Below, one piece after another: positions 52,574-60,154 of a stretch of 64,000 bases of DNA. The translations under genes and the position numbers were made by a program. This DNA comes from G965229605 sp965229605 (GTDB lineage: Bacteria > Pseudomonadota > Alphaproteobacteria > CBDDJK01), in the NCBI GenBank assembly GCA_965229605.1, contig OZ245892.1, positions 1,488,001 through 1,552,000 on the forward strand, written 5' to 3'. Every line of letters begins with the position of its first letter. Within the stretch, counting starts at the first letter, position 1. Below the pieces are notes generated by a model. It did no database searches. It worked only from the letters and a program-made list of their open reading frames with translations, and was not told where the DNA came from.

Positions 52574-53152
52574 TTAGCGGCGCCATTTAATCGAACATCC
52601 CATGGAGGGAATTTGCGATTGCGGGCCTTCACCTGTCTTGGCAATTTGGGACATTGCCTGTTCAAGATCAGCTTGTGCGCTGGAAGAAGCCGCCATGCCC
52701 GGGCGAAGATCACTGAACCGCCCGCGATATTGCAGGGACAAATCGGCATTAAACCCAAAGAAATCAGGCGTACAAACGGCATCATAGGCTCTGGCAACCG
52801 ACTGGTCCCGATCAATCAGATAGGGAAAGGAAAATCCATAGTGCTTTGCAAAAGCTGGCATTCTTTCCGGCGCATCATCCGGGTAATTCTGCCAGTCATT
52901 GGCATTGATCGCAACAATACCAACGCCTTGTTTCTGCAACCGGTTACAGCATTGTGAAAGCTCTTTGGCGATGGCCACAACATAAGGACAATGATTGCAG
53001 ATAAACATGACCAGAGTTGCCCGCTCCCCGCGCACAGATTCCAAAGAGACAGTATGATGCGTATTTGCGCTTTGTCCTGCTTGCGGCTCATCAAGCGTAA
53101 AGGGCGGGGCCTTCCAGCCAAAATTACAGATATCGGTTTTGGTCAAGACCAT
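52574..53152 (-). CDS. Thioredoxin-like (AhpC/TSA-type) protein with CNHCPY motif
   Basis: 192 residues. Thioredoxin fold with the active-site segment VMFICNHCPYVVAIAKE (CxxC-like Cys at about 52 and 55), INANDWQNYPDDAPERMPAF, a second conserved Cys in YDAVCTPDFFGF and the strand LSLQYRGRFSD. The family is annotated as thioredoxin-like or redoxin-domain proteins of undefined substrate. No signal peptide is seen. It is the first gene of the minus-strand group that includes the YfgM-like gene and bamB. Confidence 0.88.
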   Translation of the reverse strand: MVLTKTDICNFGWKAPPFTLDEPQAGQSANTHHTVSLESVRGERATLVMFICNHCPYVVAIAKELSQCCNRLQKQGVGIVAINANDWQNYPDDAPERMPAFAKHYGFSFPYLIDRDQSVARAYDAVCTPDFFGFNADLSLQYRGRFSDLRPGMAASSSAQADLEQAMSQIAKTGEGPQSQIPSMGCSIKWRR

Positions 53153-53329
53153 TGATGTATTTCCTCTAAACCCGGAGAATATATCTGATCAGAAGTCTCC
53201 TGCATCAGAAAGCTGTCTTTATCAGATATTTTTTCACTATGCCAGCATCGTCCATTTAATGCAAGCGGGCTTCTTTTAATGTATTCACATGTTGTTTTCA
53301 AATAAAATGAAATATTCAAAATAATTATA

Positions 53330-53358
53330 TTGATTAATATTTAGAAAAGCATTATAAT
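53330..53358 (+). promoter_or_regulatory. Sigma-70-type promoter of the long repeat-protein gene
   Basis: TTGATT (53330-53335) and TATAAT (53353-53358) are separated by exactly 17 bases in an AT-rich 246-bp gap. The expected start site near 53365 gives a leader of about 35 bases containing the ribosome site AAGGAG (about 53386-53391) before ATG 53399. Nothing else is recognisable in 53153-53398. Confidence 0.75.
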
Positions 53359-53398
53359 CGTAGTATTGATTATTGAATTTTAATGAAGGAGAGTTAAA

Positions 53399-56300
53399 AT
53401 GGCCGATGCACTTCAGGAGAGTCCCGAAGCAGGCGCAAGCAGCAGCAGTGAATCGACAACGGATGCCCTTTACTCCGTTTTCGCGGACGAGATTTTTGGC
53501 TCTGAGGAAGGGCTGAATGGTGAAAGCCCGTTTGGTTCTGGCTCTTTTGGCAGCCAGTCCTCGAGCTTTGGAGGCTTCACAGGCGGACCGCTTGGAGGCA
53601 CAGGATTCTCTGGTAGCACTTTCTCGCCTCCTGCCAGTGTTCGTGAGGCTGCGGAGGATGGCGAGCGCGGCGGCCGGCCAGAGCGATTTGACGCAAGCCG
53701 CTTTGAGGCCGAATCCTCGTCAGGTCCTTCTCCTGAGTCCTTTTTATCTTCTGATGCGCTGAGAGAAATGGCCAAGTCCTTTGCGGCCAATCCGATGACA
53801 GAGGACGGGGCGAAGCCTGATATCTCGGCATTATCCGGGCAGGTGCCAACAGGCATTTTCGACACGGCTTCCAGTTTCTTTGCTGGCGGAGAGGATGGAG
53901 ATATCTCCGATTCCTTACAGGCAATGGCTCAAACCATGTTTGACGGAGAGGGGAGCAACAAGCCAGATTTTGCCACCCCAGATTTTGCTAAGATGGCTGA
54001 AAATGCCCCGGAAGCTATCCGTGAAGGTGTGACCGGAAAACCGGACTTGTCCAATATACCCGAAGGTGCCCCGGACTTTATTCAGCAGGCAACAGGCGGC
54101 ACGCCCGATTTTGCCACGCTCGCTGCAAATGCCCCGGACTCCATTCGTGAAGGTGTGACCGGAAAACCGGACTTGTCCAATATCCCCGAAGGCGCACCGG
54201 ACTTTATTCAGCAAGCCACGGGCGGTACACCCGATTTTGCCACGCTCGCTGCAAATGCCCCGGAATCCATCCGTGAAGGTGTGATCGGCAAGCCGGACCT
54301 TTCAAATATTCCAGAAGGCGCACCGGACTTTATTCAGCAGGCAACCGGTGGCAAGCCCGATTTTGCCACACTCGCTGAAAACGCGCCGGAAGCTATCCGT
54401 GAAGGTGTGACCGGAAAACCGGACTTGTCCAATATACCCGAAGGTGCCCCCGACTTTATTCAGCAAGCAACCGGCGGTACACCCGATTTTGCCACACTCG
54501 CTGAAAACGCGCCGGAATCAATCCGTGAAGGCGTAACTGGCAAGCCAGACCTTTCAAATATTCCAGAAGGCGCACCAGACTTTATTCAGCAAGCCACAGG
54601 TGGCAAACCCGATTTCGCTACCATGGCTGAAAATGCGCCGGAGTCAATCCGTGAAGGCGTGATCGGCAAGCCGGACCTTTCAAATATTCCAGAAGGCGCA
54701 CCGGACTTTATTCAGCAAGCCACAGGCGGCACACCCGATTTTGCCACATTGGCTGCAAATGCCCCGGAATCCATCCGTGAAGGCGTGACTGGAAAGCCGG
54801 ATATGTCCAATATTCCAGAAGGTGCCCCGGACTTTATTCAGCAGGCAACAGGCGGCACGCCCGATTTTGCCACGCTCGCTGCAAATGCCCCGGAATCCAT
54901 CCGTGAAGGTGTGATCGGCAAGCCGGACCTTTCAAATATTCCAGAAGGCGCACCGGACTTTATCCAACAAGCAACTGGTGGCAAACCGGACTTTGCGACA
55001 CTCGCTGAAAATGCCCCGGAAGCTATCCGTGAAGGTGTGATCGGCAAGCCGGACCTTTCAAATATTCCAGAAGGCGCACCGGACTTTATCCAACAAGCAA
55101 CTGGTGGCAAACCGGACTTTGCGACACTCGCTGAAAATGCCCCGGAAGCTATCCGTGAAGGTGTGATCGGCAAGCCGGACCTTTCAAATATTCCAGAAGG
55201 CGCACCGGACTTTATTCAGCAAGCCACAGGCGGCAAACCAGACTTTGCGACGCTCGCTGAAAATGCGCCAGAATCTATCCGTGAAGGGATCAGCGGCAAG
55301 CCTGATCTTTCCAATATCCCGGAAGGCGCACCGGACTTTATCCAACAAGCAACCGGTGGCAAACCGGACTTTGCGACACTCGCTGAAAATGCCCCGGAAG
55401 CTATCCGTGAAGGGATTAGCGGCAAGCCCGACCTTTCAAATATTCCAGAGGGTGCCCCGGACTTTATTCAGCAAGCCACCGGCGGCAAGCCAGATTTTGC
55501 CACCATGGCTGGAAATGCACCAGAAGGGATCAGCGAAGGCATGAGTGCTATCGCGAAATCGGTATTCAGCGATGAAGAGATAGAGCTTGATTTTGCGGCC
55601 TTGTCTGACCAGGCGCCGGATTCAATCCAGACGTCGATAGGGACCATGATGCATTCTGTCTTTAGTGATGAGGGCGGCAAGCTGGATTTTGCAGCCATGT
55701 CTGAAAACGCGCCCGAGACCATTCGCGAATCGATTGGCGATGTGACTCAGTCTGCTTTTGGCGGTGAAGGCGGCAAGCCGGACTTTGCCAAGATGGCCGA
55801 GAATGCGCCAGATTCCATTCGTGAAGGTGTGACGGGCAAGCCAGACTTGTCCGCTATCCCGGAAGAGGCCCCGGTCTTTATCAAAGAAGCGACTGGCGAG
55901 ACCCCGGATTTTGCCACCTTGGCCGAGAATGCACCGGACTCCATTCGTGAAGGTGTGACTGGCAAGCCGGACTTGTCCAATATCCCGGAAGAGGCCCCGG
56001 CCTTTATCAAGGACGCAACAGGCGGCAAGCCGGATTTTGCGGCTCTTCCTGCGGATGCTCTGTCTGTAGATGCTCTGGCTGAAAATGCACCGGACTCGAT
56101 TAAAGAGTCGCTTGCGGCGGGAGAAAAGCCTGATCTGGGTCAGGATGGTCCGCCAGTCTTTCTGCAACAGGTAACCCCGTCAGATGACGATAAAGGGACT
56201 GATTTTGCCCAGCCCGAGATGATGCCGACAAGCCTGCCCTTTGGGGGTGGCACCATGCCCTTTGGGGGTGGCAGCATGCCTTTTGGCGGCGGCAGCATGC

Positions 56301-56701
56301 CTTTTGGTGGAGGTGACATGAGCTTCGGCGGCGGCGGTATGCCCTTTGGCGGGGGTGGAATGCCTTCATTCGGTGGCGGCGGCATGCCCTCATTCGGGCA
56401 GATGAGTTCATCGGATGACGCAGCAAGCGGCTTTGGCCCGCCCGATATGCTCCCGACGAGCATGCCCTCCGGGGGTGGCATGTCCTCCTTCCCCTTTGCC
56501 GGAGGCTCCATTGGCGGCTTTATGAACGGAAACTTCAGCTTCCCGACATCCGGTTCCGGAGGTGGCGGCCCCTCATTCCTCAATCGATTCCAGACGGAAC
56601 AACAAAAAGAGACAGAGGCTGCCAGCAACGAGAGCGACTCGACCGAAACACTGGTCGCAGAAGACGATACCACAGCAGTCCTGGATTCAGCTGACGTCTA
56701 G
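53399..56701 (+). CDS. Large tandem-repeat acidic protein A, unknown family
   Basis: 1100 residues, acidic, no Cys and no Trp. I do not recognise the family. Residues 1-190 are Ser/Gly/Phe-rich with blocks shared with the downstream paralogue: SVFADE, RFDASRFEAES, PTGIFD and a MAQ-MFDG motif. Residues 193-696 are twelve 42-residue repeats, each of two related 21-residue halves (KPDFATLAENAPEAIREGVTG-type and KPDLSNIPEGAPDFIQQATGG-type in general form). Degenerate units follow, some with an 11-residue insertion. A Gly-rich stretch of MPFGGG motifs lies near 945-1000, then GGFMNGNFSFPTSGSGGGG and FLNRFQTEQQK, ending in an acidic tail. There is no Sec signal or membrane helix. A structural, surface or secreted role is a guess. 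Strong promoter upstream, terminator downstream. Confidence 0.85.
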   Translation: MADALQESPEAGASSSSESTTDALYSVFADEIFGSEEGLNGESPFGSGSFGSQSSSFGGFTGGPLGGTGFSGSTFSPPASVREAAEDGERGGRPERFDASRFEAESSSGPSPESFLSSDALREMAKSFAANPMTEDGAKPDISALSGQVPTGIFDTASSFFAGGEDGDISDSLQAMAQTMFDGEGSNKPDFATPDFAKMAENAPEAIREGVTGKPDLSNIPEGAPDFIQQATGGTPDFATLAANAPDSIREGVTGKPDLSNIPEGAPDFIQQATGGTPDFATLAANAPESIREGVIGKPDLSNIPEGAPDFIQQATGGKPDFATLAENAPEAIREGVTGKPDLSNIPEGAPDFIQQATGGTPDFATLAENAPESIREGVTGKPDLSNIPEGAPDFIQQATGGKPDFATMAENAPESIREGVIGKPDLSNIPEGAPDFIQQATGGTPDFATLAANAPESIREGVTGKPDMSNIPEGAPDFIQQATGGTPDFATLAANAPESIREGVIGKPDLSNIPEGAPDFIQQATGGKPDFATLAENAPEAIREGVIGKPDLSNIPEGAPDFIQQATGGKPDFATLAENAPEAIREGVIGKPDLSNIPEGAPDFIQQATGGKPDFATLAENAPESIREGISGKPDLSNIPEGAPDFIQQATGGKPDFATLAENAPEAIREGISGKPDLSNIPEGAPDFIQQATGGKPDFATMAGNAPEGISEGMSAIAKSVFSDEEIELDFAALSDQAPDSIQTSIGTMMHSVFSDEGGKLDFAAMSENAPETIRESIGDVTQSAFGGEGGKPDFAKMAENAPDSIREGVTGKPDLSAIPEEAPVFIKEATGETPDFATLAENAPDSIREGVTGKPDLSNIPEEAPAFIKDATGGKPDFAALPADALSVDALAENAPDSIKESLAAGEKPDLGQDGPPVFLQQVTPSDDDKGTDFAQPEMMPTSLPFGGGTMPFGGGSMPFGGGSMPFGGGDMSFGGGGMPFGGGGMPSFGGGGMPSFGQMSSSDDAASGFGPPDMLPTSMPSGGGMSSFPFAGGSIGGFMNGNFSFPTSGSGGGGPSFLNRFQTEQQKETEAASNESDSTETLVAEDDTTAVLDSADV
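53975..55486 (+). repeat. Twelve 126-bp in-frame tandem repeats in protein A
   Basis: Units begin at 53975 and every 126 bases thereafter up to 55361; a partial thirteenth begins at 55487. Each encodes 42 residues. Variable positions are few (T/K at the first residue, A/E before NAP, D/E then A/S before IRE, VTG/VIG/ISG). Bases 54899-55089 recur identically 126 bases later, showing recent duplication or conversion. No unit interrupts the reading frame. Confidence 0.95.
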
Positions 56702-56731
56702 TTCTCAATACGCTGTATTTATTCAATTTTT

Positions 56732-56770
56732 GACCCTGCTGTGTCTGTAAAGATGCGGCAGGGTCTTTTT
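56732..56770 (+). terminator. Rho-independent terminator after repeat protein A
   Basis: GACCCTGC (56732-56739) pairs with GCAGGGTC (56758-56765), followed by TTTTT. The remaining gap to 56976 is AT-rich and must hold the promoter of the second gene; TTGAGT (56925-56930) and TATAAG (56944-56949) are present but only 13 bases apart, so I do not call a promoter. Confidence 0.88.
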
Positions 56771-56975
56771 ATGCTTGCTGAATAGTCCCGTGATCACTAT
56801 CACAGAAAATATTCCTGTGGTCGGCTACACCTGTTCATGAGATACAGAAAAGCTGATGCGCTTGATGTATGCAAGAGAACTCTGGAAATAAAATATACGC
56901 AGTAAAGTTATATTTTCACTGGACTTGAGTTTTCCTTCACCTATATAAGGTTAATTCTAATGAAGGAAATGTGAA

Positions 56976-59234
56976 ATGGCGGAGCAACTTCAGCAAAGTG
57001 CGACTTTAACTCTGGATGCGGACGAGTCCGGCACGCAGTCTGAAAATACAGGATATTCTATTTTTGCAGACGAGTTCCTGGATGGCGAGAACGGACAAAG
57101 CCCGTTTGGTCAAAGCGTGTTTGATACCGGCTCCTTTTCTTCAGGCTCTTTTTTCCAGAGTGGCTCATCTTCAAGTGTTGGCGGTTTTTCTGGTGGCGTT
57201 TTTGCTGGAGCCGCACAGAGCAGCACACCGTCTAGCACCCGTGCAGAGCGTTTTGATGCCAGCCGCTTTGAGGCCGAAAGTGGATTTACCCCTCCCTCCG
57301 ATGCATTTGGAGAACTGGCAAAATCTTTTGTCGAAAATGATCTGGCAGACGGGGCGGGCAAGCCTGATGTCTCGGCCCTGTCTTTTGATGAACTGTCTTT
57401 TGGCGGGCCAACAGGCATTTTTGACAGTGCCCCCATCTTTTTTGGAGACAGCAGCTTTGACAGCGTTCCCGATTCCTTAAAGGAAATGGCGCAAGTCATG
57501 TTTGACGGCAGCAATGGCGACAGCCCGTCATTTGCCACCTTGTCTGAAAAGGCACCAGACTCTGTCCGCGAGGGTGTTAGCGGCAAACCCGATCTTTCCA
57601 ATATACCTGAAAGCGCTCCAGACTTTATTAAGGCAGCAACCGGCGGCAAGCCCGACTTTGCAACGCTTTCTGAAAATGCCCCGGACTTTATTAAAGAAGC
57701 AACCGGCGGCAAGCCCGACTTTGCAACGCTTTCTGAAAATGCCCCGGACTCCATCCGCGAAGGCATCAGCGGCAAGCCCGATCTTTCAAATATCCCCGAA
57801 AGCGCGCCAGACTTTATCAAGGAAGCAACCGGCGGCAAGCCTGACTTTGCCACCTTATCTGAAAATGCCCCGGATTCCATTCAAGAAGCTGTCAGCTTCA
57901 AACCTGACCTTTCAAGCATATCCGAAAGCGTAACAGACCTGGTCCAGATATCAATCGGCAACGTGATGCAATCTATGGTCGAGGATGACGGCGGAAAGCT
58001 GGACTTTATTTCCCTGCCTGAAAACGCGCCTGATTCCATCAGCGACTCCATCGCCGATGTCGCCAAATCTGCTTTTGGGGGTGAAGGCGAACAGCCTGAC
58101 TTTGCGACACTTTCAGAAAACGCCCCGGCCTCCATCCGTGAAAATGTCGAACGAAAATCAGACCTTTCCGCTATAATGGAAGTCGCACCGGATTTTGTCC
58201 GGGAGGTAACAGGCGGGAAACCGGATTTTGTCACCTTGTCTGAGAATATACTGGGTGAAGATGCAGCCGATGCTATCCGGGAGGATGTCAGCGGCAAACC
58301 CGATCTTTCCGCTATCTCGAAAGACGCGCCAGTCTTTATCCAGCAAGCAACCGGCGAAACACCGGATTTTGTTACGCTTTCTGAAAATGCACCAGATTCC
58401 ATCCGCGAAGATATCAGTGGCAAACCTGATCTTTCCGATATCCCCGAAGATGCGCCAGACTTTATCAAGGAAGCAACGGGCGGCAAGCCAGATTTTGCCA
58501 CCTTGGCTGAAAATGCACCAGACTCCATCCGCGAAGGGATCGGTGGTGCCCCTGATCTGTCCGTGATAGGGACCGATGATATCCCTGAAGAGGCACCAGT
58601 ATTTATCCAGGAAGCAACTGGCGAAACGCCAGACTTTGCCAGCCTGTCCCAAAATGCCCCGGCCTTTATTCGAGACGCAACCGGCGGCGCACCAGATTTT
58701 GCCACCCTGTTTAAAAACGCCCCAGAAGGTCTGCCCTTTGGGGAAGGCATCCCCGCATTTGTTGCACGTGACGCGCAGGACATGGAAAGCGATAAAGAAA
58801 CCGGCTTAAAATCAATGGATGATTTCCAACCGCCTTCCCTGCCATCCTTTGTCCGGCCACCCTTTGTTCAGGTTGAACCGTCCGATGATGACAGAGAACT
58901 CGATCTTGGTCAGACCGATGCCCTGCCAACCAACCCTCCATCAGAAGATTTCACGCCTTCGCTTCCATTTAGCAACGGGCCCTCTGGCGGCGCGCCCTTT
59001 GGCGGCGGCATGCCTTCACTTCCCTTTGGCGGCGGCGAGTCGCTTGGCAGCTTTATGAATGGCAACTTTAGCTTTGCAACAGCCGGTTCTGGTGGTCCCC
59101 CCTCATTCCTCAATCGCTTCCAGACGGAACAGCAAAAGGATACCGAAGCTGATCAGGCGCAAGCCGACTCTGGCGATACATTAATCGCTGAAGATAGCAC
59201 AGTTGAAGTCCTGGAATCATCTGCTGATATCTAA
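56976..59234 (+). CDS. Large tandem-repeat acidic protein B, paralogue of A
   Basis: 752 residues, acidic, without Cys or Trp. It shares with protein A the N-terminal blocks SIFADE, SPFG, ERFDASRFEAES, KPDVSALS and PTGIFD, and the C-terminal block FMNGNFSF...PSFLNRFQTEQQK with an acidic end (TLIAED...). The centre (from residue 183) holds about 18 copies of the same 21-residue unit, KPDF-TLSENAPDSIREGISG in general form, but they are more diverged than in A and several carry insertions (for example NILGEDAADAIRED). The Gly-rich MPFGGG tract is reduced to a few motifs. The leader AATGAAGGAAATGTGAA resembles that of A. The pair arose by gene duplication followed by separate repeat histories. 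Function unknown. Confidence 0.85.
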   Translation: MAEQLQQSATLTLDADESGTQSENTGYSIFADEFLDGENGQSPFGQSVFDTGSFSSGSFFQSGSSSSVGGFSGGVFAGAAQSSTPSSTRAERFDASRFEAESGFTPPSDAFGELAKSFVENDLADGAGKPDVSALSFDELSFGGPTGIFDSAPIFFGDSSFDSVPDSLKEMAQVMFDGSNGDSPSFATLSEKAPDSVREGVSGKPDLSNIPESAPDFIKAATGGKPDFATLSENAPDFIKEATGGKPDFATLSENAPDSIREGISGKPDLSNIPESAPDFIKEATGGKPDFATLSENAPDSIQEAVSFKPDLSSISESVTDLVQISIGNVMQSMVEDDGGKLDFISLPENAPDSISDSIADVAKSAFGGEGEQPDFATLSENAPASIRENVERKSDLSAIMEVAPDFVREVTGGKPDFVTLSENILGEDAADAIREDVSGKPDLSAISKDAPVFIQQATGETPDFVTLSENAPDSIREDISGKPDLSDIPEDAPDFIKEATGGKPDFATLAENAPDSIREGIGGAPDLSVIGTDDIPEEAPVFIQEATGETPDFASLSQNAPAFIRDATGGAPDFATLFKNAPEGLPFGEGIPAFVARDAQDMESDKETGLKSMDDFQPPSLPSFVRPPFVQVEPSDDDRELDLGQTDALPTNPPSEDFTPSLPFSNGPSGGAPFGGGMPSLPFGGGESLGSFMNGNFSFATAGSGGPPSFLNRFQTEQQKDTEADQAQADSGDTLIAEDSTVEVLESSADI
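57522..58728 (+). repeat. About eighteen degenerate 63-bp units in protein B
   Basis: Units of 21 residues with the pattern [KT]PD[FL]xx[LI]xExAPxxIxxxxxG run from SPSFATLSEKAP to APDFATLFKNAP. Two units have the same 11-residue insertion type seen in protein A (ending in EDDGG and GGEGE), and two have 5-residue insertions. The 42-residue alternation of F-type and L-type halves is still visible but irregular. Confidence 0.85.
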
Positions 59235-59248
59235 AATATCCCTATTTA

Positions 59249-60139
59249 TCAGCTCTTTGAGGCAGCCCACCCGGTCAGTGTAATGATATCAAAACAGGCC
59301 CGACAGGGGGTCAGGTTTATATCCGGCGTTTGTTCTGATTCTGCAAAATCAAGAGTATAGGCATTCTGCTCTTCTTCATATATTTTGTCGCTCTGATAAG
59401 CCAGCGCAGCTTGGATAAACAGCTGGCGCGATGAAAAATGCCGGGTGCGCTTGGCAAGCGCATTGCCCTCCCCCATTGCCGCGATGCCTTTAAGCAGGGC
59501 CGTGAAGTTTTTAAACGGCAGGCAAACCCGGTCACGCTCCGCCATCGGCAGAATAAACCCCGCCCCCTGCAACAATCGCCCGGCGTCTGGCACATCAACC
59601 ATTGGAATAATCCGCGGTGATGCTTGGCCCGCATAATCGGACTCGGCTGTCAAAAGCGCACGCCGTAAGCGCAACAGACTATGCCCGCCAATTATATTGG
59701 CGACAAAAACCCCGTCTGGCTTTAAAAGCTGGCGGGCCGTCTTCAAGAGACCCGGCAAATCTTCGGCCCAGTGCAGATAAAGCGAGGATAAAATCAGATC
59801 AAAACTGCCCGGCGCAAAAGGGAGTTGATCAGGGGACGCTTGCACCACCGGCAAGGATTGGCTGGTTTCCGCTTGAACAGTGCAATCAAGAGCGACCGCC
59901 GCACTGGCAAGGTCCGCACTGGCAAGATCACCCCTGCCCTTTTCCATAAGGGCTTGATGAACATCCCCCAGCCGATGCCCAATAATCAGGGGACGGCTAA
60001 AGGACTGGCGTATTTCCTCCAGCCGGTCAACCAGATCAACAGCCGCCCAGCGATGCAGCCTGTTCTCCAGCCGATTATGCCGCTTATACCACGCCAGCCG
60101 CTGCCGATTCCGGCAGATTGCAGAAAGATCAAAAAGCAT
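59249..60139 (-). CDS. SAM-dependent methyltransferase, NDUFAF5/BioC-like
   Basis: 296 residues. A class I methyltransferase fold with motif-like QASPDQLPFAPGSFDLILSS (about 101-120), LHWAEDLPGLLKTARQLLKP and DGVFVANIIGGHSLLRLRRA, the pattern of NDUFAF5-like proteins in alphaproteobacteria, related to BioC. The early glycine-rich SAM motif is weak. The N-terminal RNRQRLAWYKR and RWAAVDLVDRLEEI are family traits. A 15-base near-duplicate gives the string ASADLASA near residue 75. The gene faces the two repeat-protein genes (convergent, 14 bases from B) and lies beside the GT2-like gene. NDUFAF5 itself hydroxylates an arginine, so true methylation is uncertain. Confidence 0.78.
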   Translation of the reverse strand: MLFDLSAICRNRQRLAWYKRHNRLENRLHRWAAVDLVDRLEEIRQSFSRPLIIGHRLGDVHQALMEKGRGDLASADLASAAVALDCTVQAETSQSLPVVQASPDQLPFAPGSFDLILSSLYLHWAEDLPGLLKTARQLLKPDGVFVANIIGGHSLLRLRRALLTAESDYAGQASPRIIPMVDVPDAGRLLQGAGFILPMAERDRVCLPFKNFTALLKGIAAMGEGNALAKRTRHFSSRQLFIQAALAYQSDKIYEEEQNAYTLDFAESEQTPDINLTPCRACFDIITLTGWAASKS

Positions 60140-60154
60140 GATGTCGTCAAAGGA

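Noticed and set aside
56925..56949. Sigma-70 promoter for repeat gene B
   Set aside because: TTGAGT and TATAAG are only 13 bases apart, too short for a normal sigma-70 spacer; another sigma factor is possible but not supported.
57110..58783. Long minus-strand open frames opposite repeat protein B
   Set aside because: They mirror the sense repeats (SGLPPVA-type strings repeating at the same period) and have no plausible start region; they are a by-product of the repeat codon pattern. The same holds for minus frames at 54838-56028.
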